Shown here: positions 1-7,848 of the stretch, one piece after another
How the letters are laid out: the number at the start of each line of letters is the position of its first letter
How positions within the stretch are numbered: position 1 is the stretch's first letter
Assembly (NCBI GenBank): GCA_017550775.1
Contig: JAFZOA010000627.1
Coordinates: 1-10,989 of the forward strand
Length of the DNA: 10,989 nt
Source of the DNA: Ruminiclostridium sp.
Lineage (GTDB): Bacteria; Bacillota_A; Clostridia; Oscillospirales; Ruminococcaceae
Direction: 5' to 3'
Program-made: the position numbers and the translations under genes
The notes under the pieces: model-generated
What the model was told of the DNA's origin: nothing
The model's database searches: none
Seen by the model: the letters and a program-made list of their open reading frames with translations, nothing else

Positions 1-421
1 CGTCGATATCTTTGCGGGTGACACTTTTGCAATGCTCCGTGAACTCTTTTATGAGCTCTTCCTTCGTTATGAAATCTATCACCTGTGCGTCGTTTCCTTC
101 ACCCTTGAAGAAAAGATACAGAATATAGATCGCGAGATAGTTGAGCAGGTACAGATCCCGGTTCCTGATATCGCTCCCCGCTTTTATATCCGAGCGATAA
201 TCCACATTGTTTTTGAGAAACAGGTCGTTATCCTGTGCAGGCACCATGTATATGCGATCCTGAGCCTGCAATATCTCAAACCCGAGTTCTTTGCCTATCT
301 GATCCAGCTCGTCTCTTGCGTCGGGGTCTTCCGCGCGGCTCCATAAAAGGCTGTTTTCGTTCCTGTCCACCATGCCGTTTTTCATGAGCTCGTGAAACAG
401 TATAAGTGTATTCTTGTTCAT
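1..421 (-). CDS. jetB: JetB-like Wadjet subunit (DUF6063 family), 5' part only
   Basis: The first 140 codons of a minus-strand gene whose 3' end lies beyond base 1. The protein starts [12 protein letters not shown] and continues with a [15 protein letters not shown] segment near residues 102-116. I recognise it as the DUF6063 family, which is the JetB (MukE-like) partner in one Wadjet subtype. In Wadjet, JetA, JetB and JetC form a condensin-like loop-extruding complex and JetD cleaves small circular DNA. The ATG (421-419) overlaps the TGA of jetA (420-418) as ATGA, so translation is probably coupled to jetA. Family assignment comes from remembered sequence style plus its place directly after jetA and jetD, so the operon identity is firmer than the family number. 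The SMC-like gene jetC is expected next, outside the window. Confidence 0.72.
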   Translation of the reverse strand, partial: MNKNTLILFHELMKNGMVDRNENSLLWSRAEDPDARDELDQIGKELGFEILQAQDRIYMVPAQDNDLFLKNNVDYRSDIKAGSDIRNRDLYLLNYLAIYILYLFFKGEGNDAQVIDFITKEELIKEFTEHCKSVTRKDID

Positions 422-1965
422 CGCTCCACCTCTACCAGGAAATCCGTCATTTCGATCTTAGCGCCTGCGTCACCGTCTGTGACCGTGAATTCAAATTTTT
501 CGTCCGATGCCGAAAAACGGATAAGCTTCATATCAAGACAGTTTTTCGGAAGATTTGACATTACCCACAGCAGGTCAAGCTCTCCCAGCGGCTCCTTTAC
601 AATAATCCCCTCGGTTTTACGGAGTTCCTCAATGTTGATCTCTCCCGTCTGAAAAACAGACATCAGAGTGTTCGGAAGCAGTCCATCCCTGCTCCATTTT
701 AACAGCTCTTCCACCGACAGCGAGAGTATGTATTTCTTTATGTCAAAATTTTCCTTGCCACGGAGAAAAGCAAAAAAAGAAGAGCATATCTCCATGTACA
801 GTTCATTTCTCTTTCTGTTTTTCTCGTCCTCATGCGTGTCTTCCGAGCCGATATCCAGCCCGCGTTCTTCTTCCGCCTCTTTGATCGTGCCGTAAGCCGC
901 GTAGAAGCTCTCGATGCTGAATTTCTTTTCCAGGTCGGGCTTCGCAAGCGGTAACAGCAGCGTCATCACCGCATCACCGAGTCCGTCGCCCATTTTCCGA
1001 AGCTTAACCATTATATCCTGTTCAAAGTTCATGCGCTCAAAGCTTTTTATGGCAAAGCTGTCTCTGAGTATCTGCTTGTATGATTCGGAAACGGAGCTTC
1101 TGGCGTTGATAAGCGCCCTCTGCTCGGATATTGTAAGGTCGAGGTTTTTGTTGATCTCGTTCAGAGCTTTTAGATTATTCCTTGCCTCTTCGGTGTCGGC
1201 ACCGCTTTCAAGAGCTGTTCGTATGGCATTCGCTTCTCTGACCGCGTTCTTTTGTATATCTTCAAGCTCCTTTTGCTCGTTTGCCATGAGACTGCGGAAT
1301 TGCCCCACAATGCGTTCGTATTCATCGACGGTGATCTTTGTGATGTTTTCGCGGCAGCGTATGATAAAGCTGTCCAGGCTGTGGCTCATATTACGGAGAC
1401 TTACCACAAGCTCTCTGCTCTGAGTGAGCGCCTCGGAATAATTCTTCCGCTTCATGTATTCCTGCATTTTGAAGCGGGTCACGGAATAATCCAGCTCCGA
1501 TTCGATCTCTTTTGACCTGTACAGAAAATCGAAAACATCATCGGTGAGGTAATAGGAGCTTTTTTCTTCATTCACGAGATGCACTCTCATGGTTTTAAAC
1601 TTTTCCGCGTCGGAAAAAAACGTCGTATATTCAATTGGTTTTCCGTTGTTCTGCAGGACTGTGACCACAATAAAGTACGCAAGCCTGCTTGTGTCAACAG
1701 CGTATTCCTCGGGTAAAACAGGAACAATGTTGTCGAGAAAGTATCCGATATCTTTCAGAGTGCAGGTCTGCATATCGCCGAGAGTTCTTTCCTTTATGTA
1801 CAGAAGCACCGCAACGACCAGATTGTTTATGACATCAAGATCTCCCCGGAACATAGCCTTTATGTCGTCGGGACAGCTCGTTACCGTTATGCTGCGGACA
1901 ATATCTATAAACTTCATTCTGTTTTCAAATCCCGCGAGCAGTTCCCTGATATCCGAACGAAGCAT
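418..1965 (-). CDS. jetA: JetA-like Wadjet kleisin subunit (DUF5716 family)
   Basis: A 515-residue protein. I chose ATG 1965, starting [19 protein letters not shown], because GAGAGGTGA lies just upstream and overlaps the jetD stop codon; the open frame extends 22 codons further but that part overlaps jetD and has no ribosome site. The N-terminal 150 residues look like a compact helical, winged-helix-type region; residues about 160-320 are rich in charged heptad-like helices ([32 protein letters not shown]) and read as coiled coil; the C-terminal part is mixed. This matches the JetA proteins of clostridial Wadjet systems, MukF/kleisin-like subunits that bridge the SMC motor. It lies 4 bases after jetD and overlaps jetB by 4 bases, so the three are one transcript. 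No catalytic motif is expected or seen. Function is inferred from family and operon context. Confidence 0.78.
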   Translation of the reverse strand: MLRSDIRELLAGFENRMKFIDIVRSITVTSCPDDIKAMFRGDLDVINNLVVAVLLYIKERTLGDMQTCTLKDIGYFLDNIVPVLPEEYAVDTSRLAYFIVVTVLQNNGKPIEYTTFFSDAEKFKTMRVHLVNEEKSSYYLTDDVFDFLYRSKEIESELDYSVTRFKMQEYMKRKNYSEALTQSRELVVSLRNMSHSLDSFIIRCRENITKITVDEYERIVGQFRSLMANEQKELEDIQKNAVREANAIRTALESGADTEEARNNLKALNEINKNLDLTISEQRALINARSSVSESYKQILRDSFAIKSFERMNFEQDIMVKLRKMGDGLGDAVMTLLLPLAKPDLEKKFSIESFYAAYGTIKEAEEERGLDIGSEDTHEDEKNRKRNELYMEICSSFFAFLRGKENFDIKKYILSLSVEELLKWSRDGLLPNTLMSVFQTGEINIEELRKTEGIIVKEPLGELDLLWVMSNLPKNCLDMKLIRFSASDEKFEFTVTDGDAGAKIEMTDFLVEVER

Positions 1966-1969
1966 CGTC

Positions 1970-2995
1970 TCACCTCTCACTGAGCAGCGTATATGGTATG
2001 ATCTCCTGCGGAACAAGCTTGTTCTCCGCAAAAACTGTGTTTAAGAACTCTTTTTCATCGGGTAAGAAATCCGCGATAAGATTCTCGAAGGAGACGCCTT
2101 CTTTTTTTGAGGAAGGGCTGTCCTCATTTTCAAGATTCCGCGCTCTTCCGATCATTTTTCTGTATCCCGGAATAAAGAGCCTGATATCAAGCGAAGGGTT
2201 TACCTCCCTTGTCCGCCTGAAAATGTCAAACCCTTCTCTGTCGATGTCTCCCCAATAGAGAAACTTAACATCGGGTCCGCCCATAAACCGGACATATTCC
2301 GCGAGCGCTCCCCGCTTCTGTGACACCTCATTGCCGCTGCCGTACACTACCCCGTCTATGGGAACTCCGAACAGACTTCTGTAATTATCTTCAAACATAC
2401 AGCGCCTTATATTGAACCAGATATCCTTGTTTTCGCAGATGAGCAGCACCATGCTGTCCTTTCGCTCGGGGATATAGTCGTGGAAACAGTATTCCGGAGT
2501 GTCATAAAAGCAGAGGTCTTTTTCCGTGATATCGAGATTTCGCAGTAGAGTTTTAACGCCGCTGTCGTCGAGTATTTTCTCGCGCCCGAAAATCTCAAAG
2601 GAGCGTTCCTTCCGTGAGACCGGGATATCGGGTCTTCCGTGAAAAAGATATCGGCTGAGCTTTTCGAGTATTTCTCTGTTATCGGTGTATTCCTTTGGGT
2701 GCGAGGAAAGATGACCACTTTTCAGCAGAGCCGGGTGTAGCCGGTTTATCTGCGCGGCGGTTTCCGGGCTGACACAGTCCTCAACGACGATGCGGTATTT
2801 TTTGTACAGCGGGTATTTGCGGTTGCCGTTCTGTCCGGAGTTGTACACTGGTTTCAGAGAACCGCTCCCGACCAGATCGGTGATCGTCTCATACAGCTCC
2901 ATTGTATCCGATCTGCCGATCTTCAGCAGGGAACCAAGCTCGTCAAGAGTTATTGTCTTTTTGTTGTATTCCGCGAGGATATTTTCTATGCTCAT
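1970..2995 (-). CDS. jetD: JetD-like Wadjet nuclease with TOPRIM domain (DUF2220)
   Basis: A 341-residue protein starting [13 protein letters not shown] at ATG 2995, preceded by TTTGGAG with a 6-base spacer. The frame also opens at a GTG at 3019, which has no ribosome site. The N-terminal 70 residues look like a winged-helix DNA-binding region. The central part contains the family motif [10 protein letters not shown] (about residues 131-140 from this start). The TOPRIM metal-binding residues are visible: the glutamate of [11 protein letters not shown] (about residue 188) and the two aspartates of [11 protein letters not shown] (about residues 250 and 252). The end has LVPQEII, typical of DUF2220. 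JetD is the topoisomerase VI-like nuclease of Wadjet that cuts small closed circular DNA once the SMC complex has looped it. All key acidic residues are intact, so it should be active. Here jetD is the first gene, upstream of jetA and jetB. Confidence 0.86.
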   Translation of the reverse strand: MSIENILAEYNKKTITLDELGSLLKIGRSDTMELYETITDLVGSGSLKPVYNSGQNGNRKYPLYKKYRIVVEDCVSPETAAQINRLHPALLKSGHLSSHPKEYTDNREILEKLSRYLFHGRPDIPVSRKERSFEIFGREKILDDSGVKTLLRNLDITEKDLCFYDTPEYCFHDYIPERKDSMVLLICENKDIWFNIRRCMFEDNYRSLFGVPIDGVVYGSGNEVSQKRGALAEYVRFMGGPDVKFLYWGDIDREGFDIFRRTREVNPSLDIRLFIPGYRKMIGRARNLENEDSPSSKKEGVSFENLIADFLPDEKEFLNTVFAENKLVPQEIIPYTLLSER

Positions 2996-3010
2996 AGACA
3001 ACTCCAAATA

Positions 3011-3212
3011 ATTTGTCACTTCGGAAACATCATGCCGCCAATTCCTATTATTCGATATTAAAGAATGCTCCCACGATCAAGTAGTACCACCTGTTGCGGG
3101 AGTTGATTGTTATGCGGTTTTGAATTGTTCTGATGCGGCAATTAAACAGTATGACCCTGCAAATGCTAAAAATCTAGATACTGTTACAAGTTTAAGCGGA
3201 CAGTGTTCAAGC
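3011..3212. other. AT-richer intergenic stretch upstream of jetD, unexplained
   Basis: About 200 bases lie between the end of the Rpn-tail duplicate and jetD. I see no convincing -35/-10 pair with correct spacing for jetD; the best element is TTGATC with TAATAT only 14 bases later. A weak hairpin is present: CTCCCAC (3068-3074) against GCGGGAG (3096-3102), which pairs over 7 positions with a G-U in minus-strand RNA; it has no T-run of the terminator kind. On the plus strand the region is free of stops from about 3011 and translates plausibly (for example NCSDAAIKQYDPANAKN around 3123-3173), with AT-rich codons unlike the neighbours. It may be a remnant of a lost gene, but no start codon with a ribosome site supports a live one. 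Confidence 0.35.
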
Positions 3213-3407
3213 TTACTCACATTTTACCTTGCCGCTTTTTATGTTTTTAACGAGAGCGATATAAAAAGTCTTTTCCGCTTCGGGTACATTAAGAGATACC
3301 ATGGCAGATTCTATGGATACTTTCAAGCTGTCCATTATGTTTATGATTGCTTTTGCGGTTCCCATTTTCACGCCGTCATTATACCATTTCTGCGTTAATT
3401 CACACAT
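3213..3407 (-). CDS. small stand-alone copy of the Rpn C-terminal tail (RpnS-like)
   Basis: A 64-residue ORF beginning MCELTQKWYNDG. It aligns without gaps to residues 213-276 of the nuclease encoded just upstream, with 50 of 64 residues the same by hand alignment. It starts 2 bases after the parent's stop (TAA-TT-ATG), so termination-reinitiation is the likely route; the upstream GTGAG is only a weak ribosome site. The frame is intact to a stop and many differences from the parent are silent or conservative (I/V, R/K, T/S), which argues that it has been kept as a coding sequence. No nuclease residues are included. Known biology: in E. coli, C-terminal fragments made from an internal start of rpn genes bind and inhibit the full-length nuclease. 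A separately encoded inhibitor is therefore my best guess; a swappable C-terminal cassette or simple decaying duplicate are the alternatives. Confidence 0.6.
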   Translation of the reverse strand: MCELTQKWYNDGVKMGTAKAIINIMDSLKVSIESAMVSLNVPEAEKTFYIALVKNIKSGKVKCE

Positions 3408-3409
3408 AA

Positions 3410-3604
3410 TTACTCACATTTTACCTTGCCGCTTTTTATGTTTTCAACGAGAGCAACATAAAAAGTCTTTTCTGTTTCGGGAACTTTAAGCGTCTGCATA
3501 GCGGACTCTATGGATACTTTGAAGCTATCCATAATGCTTATAATATCATTGGCTTTTGTCATTCTCGCGCCGTCATTATACCATTTCTGCGTTAATTCAC
3601 ACAT
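3410..3604 (-). CDS. internal-start product of the Rpn gene (RpnS-like)
   Basis: The in-frame ATG at 3604 (M213 of the nuclease) would give a 64-residue protein made of the C-terminal tail alone. It is preceded by AAGGAGGG with a 7-base spacer, a better ribosome site than that of the full-length gene. These bases also encode KEG of the parent, so the match could be chance, but position, spacing and length fit the known E. coli intragenic Rpn inhibitor arrangement. The duplicated ORF downstream begins at exactly the same methionine, which independently marks it as a start site. Confidence 0.6.
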   Translation of the reverse strand: MCELTQKWYNDGARMTKANDIISIMDSFKVSIESAMQTLKVPETEKTFYVALVENIKSGKVKCE

Positions 3605-4240
3605 AAACTCACCCTCCTTGTCGGATTTCAGCTTTCTGACTCTGTCTGAAAGCTCACCCTGACTGTTGTCATTGGGGTCACAGCTTTTAAAATAATGCAT
3701 AAGTGCTGCTATTGCCGAGCCGTCATTTACAGCCGCGTTTATATACACGGTATGTATGCCGTCATCATAGGGCTGTTCGCCAAGCGTTTTAGTGACCTCG
3801 TATGTAGTCTTGCCGCACTTCCATATATCTGTTTCGCTGATGTAGAAGATGTAAACATCTGGAAGCTCGCTGTATGTTTTGCCTTTTTGCAGGTACTCGC
3901 TGTCGATCATCGAGCCGTAAAAACGTGTCCGCTTTGCGTGGTCAACAGTGTCTCTGCGTTGTATCTCGATGTTTACAAGTTTGTTTGTGCTGTCAATGGC
4001 AGTGATCTCGGCAAGAACATCAAGCCGCGCGTCGTGTGATGTGATCTTCGATATCGTGTATTGAGTTTTTACATCAATTACAACCAAATCGGGCTTTCCC
4101 ATAAGTATTCTGATAACATACTCACAGGCGGCTTTATCTTCGAGCGCAACAGACATAAACACATCGCTCATAAGAGTAAAACCTCTGGCTTCCTGCAAAC
4201 GCTCTTCTTTTGAAGCTATAATGCCTGATTCTCTGTCCAT
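3410..4240 (-). CDS. Rpn family PD-(D/E)XK nuclease (PDDEXK_2 type)
   Basis: A 276-residue protein starting at ATG 4240 after AGTGAGG with a 7-base spacer, downstream of a consensus promoter. It belongs to the Rpn / putative transposase nuclease family: RLDVLAE supplies the first aspartate (D74), and NIEIQRRD gives the E-x-Q active-site variant (E92, Q94) typical of the family; RTRFYGS (104-110) follows as usual. Residues 1-200 are the nuclease part; residues 213-276 form a short helical tail (MDSFKVSIESAM, LKVPETEKTFY). Rpn proteins in E. coli are DNA endonucleases that promote recombination and act in phage defence, kept in check by a small protein from an internal start. Here an internal ATG at residue 213 has a strong Shine-Dalgarno, and the tail is repeated downstream. 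It is monocistronic with that duplicate. Family names include transposase, but there are no terminal repeats or transposition evidence here. Confidence 0.85.
   Translation of the reverse strand: MDRESGIIASKEERLQEARGFTLMSDVFMSVALEDKAACEYVIRILMGKPDLVVIDVKTQYTISKITSHDARLDVLAEITAIDSTNKLVNIEIQRRDTVDHAKRTRFYGSMIDSEYLQKGKTYSELPDVYIFYISETDIWKCGKTTYEVTKTLGEQPYDDGIHTVYINAAVNDGSAIAALMHYFKSCDPNDNSQGELSDRVRKLKSDKEGEFMCELTQKWYNDGARMTKANDIISIMDSFKVSIESAMQTLKVPETEKTFYVALVENIKSGKVKCE
3612..3619 (-). promoter_or_regulatory. strong internal Shine-Dalgarno inside the rpn gene
   Basis: AAGGAGGG on the minus strand, 7 bases before ATG 3604. It is nearly fully complementary to the 16S rRNA 3' end and sits within coding sequence at the boundary between nuclease domain and tail. 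Confidence 0.65.
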
Positions 4241-4266
4241 TGTTCAGCCTCACTTTCGTCAATATA

Positions 4267-4296
4267 ATTATACCACAGAACAAGGGAAAATGTCAA
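4267..4296 (-). promoter_or_regulatory. sigma-A promoter of the 4.2-kb rpn gene
   Basis: TTGACA (4296-4291) and TATAAT (4272-4267) with an 18-base spacer, both perfect consensus. Transcription should begin near 4260, giving a leader of about 20 bases before ATG 4240. No operator palindrome is evident over it. Confidence 0.85.
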
Positions 4297-4502
4297 GATT
4301 TCAGAGATCGATGCGCACAAAAGGAACCTATTGTTTCTCTGACAGCCCCATTGCAACATAAATGGCTGATTCTAACTGTATAGAGTGTGGTTTTATCACT
4401 TTGACGGTACGGAAAACTCAATTGCGGAGAACGGGCATCAAATAATACACACAGCAATTAATCTCTTGAAGTCAATACCTGTTTCTCCCACACAGATCAT
4501 TA
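4297..4502. other. intergenic region after the SWIM gene, no gene seen
   Basis: About 200 bases between the SWIM-protein stop and the rpn promoter. No ORF with a ribosome site and no clear rho-independent terminator (stem plus T-run) was seen on the minus strand. Short inverted pieces such as TCAGAGA (4301-4307) and TCTCTGA (4336-4342) are too far apart to call a terminator. Confidence 0.4.
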
Positions 4503-5234
4503 TCATATAACCCCGAACAAAGCGGTAAGATCAGCATTTTTAATAACACGCCCGGTGATATTCTCCGCATTGCCGAGCATTCTCTCAACTTTACTTTCGA
4601 GCGCGACATTGATAAACCTGTCAACATCTATCCCGCGCAGCTCAAAGAAGAAAAACGGGTTCTCATCAAACCTTACGCCGATACCGTACATGACGGCTGC
4701 GACGTGCTTGCACATAATTGCCCAGTCCGGACAGCTGCAATTAAAGCTTATCTCTTTGGGCGACGGGAACAGTCCGTCCTTTGCGGTGAACAGCTCCTGC
4801 AAATCGGCGGGAAACTCGCCTTTTATAAGGCTTTCCATGTTTTCTATCCGCTTTCCGCATTTCTCGATTATCTTGTCGCAGCTTTCCTGAGAGAGCGGGC
4901 TTATGCGTATCTCAACCTTGTATGGAGTTTTTCGGGAGCCCTGCACCCGCGCCTCGATCTTTCCTTTCTTGATCTGCAGGTCGATGACTGTGCCGGCTTT
5001 CACATAGCGCTTTCCGCGGTCAAGTCTGCTTGAATAGTCAGCGTATTGTTCGAGATTACGGCACCACGCCTGTCCCCACCAGCTCGTGCAGATGTTGCGC
5101 CTTGTGAAAGGTCTGATCGGGTCGTAGGTTAGCTTCTTTTTGGCGGCAATCGCGGTGCTGTTCTTCACTCTGTTCCGTAGTTCTTCCATTGTCGGCTGTG
5201 AGTACACGACACTATTATCCCAGTATTTGCTCAT
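4503..5234 (-). CDS. SWIM zinc-finger protein, partner of the SNF2 ATPase
   Basis: A 243-residue protein starting MSKYWDNSVV at ATG 5234 after AAAGGAG with a 7-base spacer. The SWIM zinc site is visible as CSCPDWAIMCKH (C166, C168, C175, H177; pattern CxC-x6-CxH). The N-terminal part has the conserved SWWGQAW block (51-57) and the basic RGKRYVKAG region (73-81) usual in bacterial SWIM proteins of this type. SWIM domains bind zinc and are thought to contact DNA or proteins. The gene starts 13 bases after the SNF2 gene stops, and this pairing of a SWIM protein with a SNF2 ATPase recurs in bacteria, so the two probably act together on DNA or DNA-bound protein. The biological role of such pairs is not known to me; a defence role is suggested only by the neighbours. 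Confidence 0.85.
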   Translation of the reverse strand: MSKYWDNSVVYSQPTMEELRNRVKNSTAIAAKKKLTYDPIRPFTRRNICTSWWGQAWCRNLEQYADYSSRLDRGKRYVKAGTVIDLQIKKGKIEARVQGSRKTPYKVEIRISPLSQESCDKIIEKCGKRIENMESLIKGEFPADLQELFTAKDGLFPSPKEISFNCSCPDWAIMCKHVAAVMYGIGVRFDENPFFFFELRGIDVDRFINVALESKVERMLGNAENITGRVIKNADLTALFGVI

Positions 5235-5247
5235 CGCCGTGCTCCTT

Positions 5248-7836
5248 TCACTTCAATTCCAGCCGCATGAGTTTAAGCAGCTCACTATCGTTCATTTCGG
5301 TTATCCAGTTCTCACCGCCCGAGCCTATGACGTTTTCGGCGAGCTCCTTCTTGCTGTTTATAATGGCATCTATCTTTTCTTCGATAGTTCCTTCCGAAAC
5401 GAGCTTATGTACTATCACATTCTTCTGCTGACCTATACGGAACGCCCTGTCGGTCGCCTGATTTTCGACAGCGGGATTCCACCAGCGGTCAAAATGTATG
5501 ACATGGTTCGCGGCCGTAAGGTTCAGTCCTGTTCCGCCTGCCTTTACCGACAGCACCATGAATGGTACATACGCTTCTCCGTTGAACTTCTCCACCATTT
5601 GAGTACGCTTTTTGACAGGCGTACCACCGTGCAGTACAAGCCCCTTGCTGTGGAAAATACGTTCAAGGTAAGCGGCGAGATGCTCTGTGATCTCCTTGTA
5701 CTGTGTAAAGACAAGAACACGCTCGCGTTTCTCGTAGATAGTCTCGCAGATCTCGCGGAGCATCCCGAACTTGCCGCTTTCTGAAGGATCGTAGGTCTCC
5801 TGTCCCATGAACTGATCGGGGTGGTTGCATATCTGTTTGAGTTTAAGAATGGTGGAAAGCACCAATCCTCTGCGCTTCATTACTGACTGACCGGCGGAAA
5901 GAGCGCTTTCCAGCTCGGCGACCTGCCTGCGGTAAAGCACGATCTGCTTCTTTGAGAGCTTCACATATTCGAGCTGTTCGAGCTTGTCCGGAAGATCGGC
6001 GATAACGTTCTTGTCGGTCTTGACGCGTCGCAATATAAACGGCGAGACCATGCCTTTCAGCTTCTGATAGCCTGCGCGGTTCGTGCTAAGCTTCTTCGCG
6101 AAATTCTTGAATTCTGCAGAAGTTCCGAGCAGCCCCTTGTTGAGGAAATCGAACAGCGACCAGAGATTTGTAAGGTCGTTCTCTATCGGTGTACCCGTCA
6201 TTGCTATCTTGTGTCTTGCGGGAATTTTCTTTATCGCACGGGTCTGCTTTGTTGCGGGATTTTTGATAGCCTGCGCCTCATCGAGTATCAGACAGTCCCA
6301 TGTCGTATCTTTCAGCTCATCCATTCGTGCCGCCATACCGTAAGTCGTGATATGCAGGAATACATTGCCTTCCTCCGGAAGAGCAGCATCTTTCCCGTGC
6401 ATTATGGTGTATGACATTTTAGGTGTGAAACGCTGTGTTTCTTTCTCCCAGTTTCCGAGCAGCGATGCGGGAACTATGATGAGCACCTTTGCCTCCTTGT
6501 TACCGCTGCGAAGCTTTTCAAGGAATGTCAGTATCTGCAAGGTCTTACCGAGGCCCATATCGTCCGCAAGACACGCTCCGAAGCCCGACTTCTGCATATA
6601 CAACAACCAGTTGAAGCCGGTAAGCTGATACGGACGCAGCGTTGCTTTCACGCCTGCAGGAGCTTTCACCGGTTTTATCTCGGCGGGGTGACGCAAGGAT
6701 TTCAGCAGCCCGTTCAGCCATTTACCGTTCGATATCTTTACTCCGACATCGAGCTCGTTTTTACCGTCGGTACCGTTCTGCATACGAAGAGCCTGTAAAA
6801 ATGTCAGCTCACCGCCGTACTTGTCCATTTTCTCAAGCAGCTCCCGAAGCTCAGCATGGTTCACCTCGACCCACTTGCCTTTGAGCTGTGCCAATCCCTC
6901 GGTTTGTTTCAGCAGGAGCTCGATATCACTTTTGGTCAGCGCTTCGTCGTTCACGGAAAGCTCCGGGACCATTGAAACAAGCGTATCGAATCCGAGCATA
7001 GACTGCTTCTTCTCGCCGAGAACGACATTCACCGATACCGACGAATACCGCTTTCGCCACCAGTCGGGAACCCTGCACAAAACGCCGCATTCTTCTATCT
7101 CCGGCACGCTTTTCAGGAATGTGTATGCTTCCTCCGCCGAGAATTTCAGCGGGTGAAACATCTCGCCGCTTTCCACAAATCCGCCAAGAAGGGGTGAAAC
7201 CTCCGAGACCTTGTTAAGACATGACAGCAGCGTTATAAGCCGCTCCCGGTCGCCCCTGAACTCGGTCAGAGCATAGGAAAGCGGCAAATGGCGCACCTGC
7301 CCATTATCATCGGTAGTGGCGTAGGTCGCCATAAAAGCAAACGGATAGTCTTCCTCCTTGTTTTCCACAAGGTGAAAGAATATCCGTTCGGGAACGCGAA
7401 GTTTCTGTCCTTTTTCAGTGAGGAACATCTGCACCGTGCCGCTGTAAGCGGATATTTCACGGCTGTAAACTTCATTCAGCTTTGCGAATATTCCGACAAG
7501 CCAGTTCTTGTCTATGTACTCCGTGCCGATGCCGAAGGGGACGGCTTCAAGCAGTTCGTTGCAGGATTCCTCCGACAGTATGACATCTGCGTTCTCGCGG
7601 ACAAGCTCCAGCTCCGGCATAACGGTAAGCGCACGCAGAAATCGTTCGCTGACGATACGGAGAAAGGAGAGAGACATGCTCTCTTTATCAGCCGCGGTTT
7701 CAAATCCGATATTGAAAAGCGCGGCAAAGCGGTCGGAAAGGAAGCCCTCACGCAGACTTTCTTCCTTCTGCGTAAGAGCTTCTGTGTTCAAATCCGGTAT
7801 AAACGAATCATGAGTAAAAATGAAATCTAATGGCAT
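5248..7836 (-). CDS. SNF2-family DEAD/DEAH ATPase (Swi2/Snf2 translocase)
   Basis: An 862-residue protein starting at ATG 7836 after ACGGAG with a 7-base spacer. The N-terminal 390 residues have no motif I recognise. The ATPase core follows: RPYQLTGFNWL (401-411, Q motif), DDMGLGKT (425-432, Walker A with K431), DEAQ (519-522, motif II), TGTPIEN (547-553, motif III), ILRR (601-604), GGTGLNL (767-773, motif V) and QATDRAFRIGQ (793-803, motif VI arginines). All motifs are intact and the C-terminal helicase lobe is complete, so the enzyme should use ATP to translocate on double-stranded DNA and remodel DNA-protein complexes. It lies 12 bases after the small Rpn-tail ORF and 13 bases before the SWIM gene, so all are probably read from the promoter at 9.05 kb. 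Bacterial SNF2 proteins occur in defence systems and also in general DNA transactions; I cannot say which applies. Confidence 0.92.
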   Translation of the reverse strand: MPLDFIFTHDSFIPDLNTEALTQKEESLREGFLSDRFAALFNIGFETAADKESMSLSFLRIVSERFLRALTVMPELELVRENADVILSEESCNELLEAVPFGIGTEYIDKNWLVGIFAKLNEVYSREISAYSGTVQMFLTEKGQKLRVPERIFFHLVENKEEDYPFAFMATYATTDDNGQVRHLPLSYALTEFRGDRERLITLLSCLNKVSEVSPLLGGFVESGEMFHPLKFSAEEAYTFLKSVPEIEECGVLCRVPDWWRKRYSSVSVNVVLGEKKQSMLGFDTLVSMVPELSVNDEALTKSDIELLLKQTEGLAQLKGKWVEVNHAELRELLEKMDKYGGELTFLQALRMQNGTDGKNELDVGVKISNGKWLNGLLKSLRHPAEIKPVKAPAGVKATLRPYQLTGFNWLLYMQKSGFGACLADDMGLGKTLQILTFLEKLRSGNKEAKVLIIVPASLLGNWEKETQRFTPKMSYTIMHGKDAALPEEGNVFLHITTYGMAARMDELKDTTWDCLILDEAQAIKNPATKQTRAIKKIPARHKIAMTGTPIENDLTNLWSLFDFLNKGLLGTSAEFKNFAKKLSTNRAGYQKLKGMVSPFILRRVKTDKNVIADLPDKLEQLEYVKLSKKQIVLYRRQVAELESALSAGQSVMKRRGLVLSTILKLKQICNHPDQFMGQETYDPSESGKFGMLREICETIYEKRERVLVFTQYKEITEHLAAYLERIFHSKGLVLHGGTPVKKRTQMVEKFNGEAYVPFMVLSVKAGGTGLNLTAANHVIHFDRWWNPAVENQATDRAFRIGQQKNVIVHKLVSEGTIEEKIDAIINSKKELAENVIGSGGENWITEMNDSELLKLMRLELK

Positions 7837-7848
7837 TGATATTCTCCG

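Larger units (their letters stand above)
3213..3606 (-). repeat. 197-bp tandem direct repeat (two copies) of the rpn 3' end
   Basis: Copy 1 is 3410-3606 (the 3' end of the nuclease gene) and copy 2 is 3213-3409. They are exactly head to tail, and each unit runs from TTATG to TAA. The outer parts are identical between copies: roughly the first 40 bases (through the codons for MCELTQKWYNDG) and the last 40 bases (codons for NIKSGKVKCE and the stop). The middle has diverged at both silent and replacement sites. The repeat boundary coincides with the internal start methionine of the parent protein. Confidence 0.9.

Noticed and set aside
418..2031. Longer jetA starting at 2031.
   Set aside because: The extra 22 codons overlap jetD and have no ribosome site; ATG 1965 follows GAGAGGTGA.
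3075..3095. GGTGGTAC on the minus strand upstream of jetD, resembling the core of a T-box (tRNA-sensing) leader.
   Set aside because: The flanking pairs of a T-box antiterminator are missing, there is no specifier domain upstream and no terminator T-run; a Wadjet gene is also an unlikely target.
3410..4240. Treating the Rpn genes as transposases within an insertion sequence.
   Set aside because: The family name includes transposase, but no terminal inverted repeats or target duplications bound either gene.
7288..7830. Plus-strand open frame of 180 codons opposite the SNF2 gene start.
   Set aside because: Shadow of the SNF2 frame, with no ribosome site and no recognisable motif.
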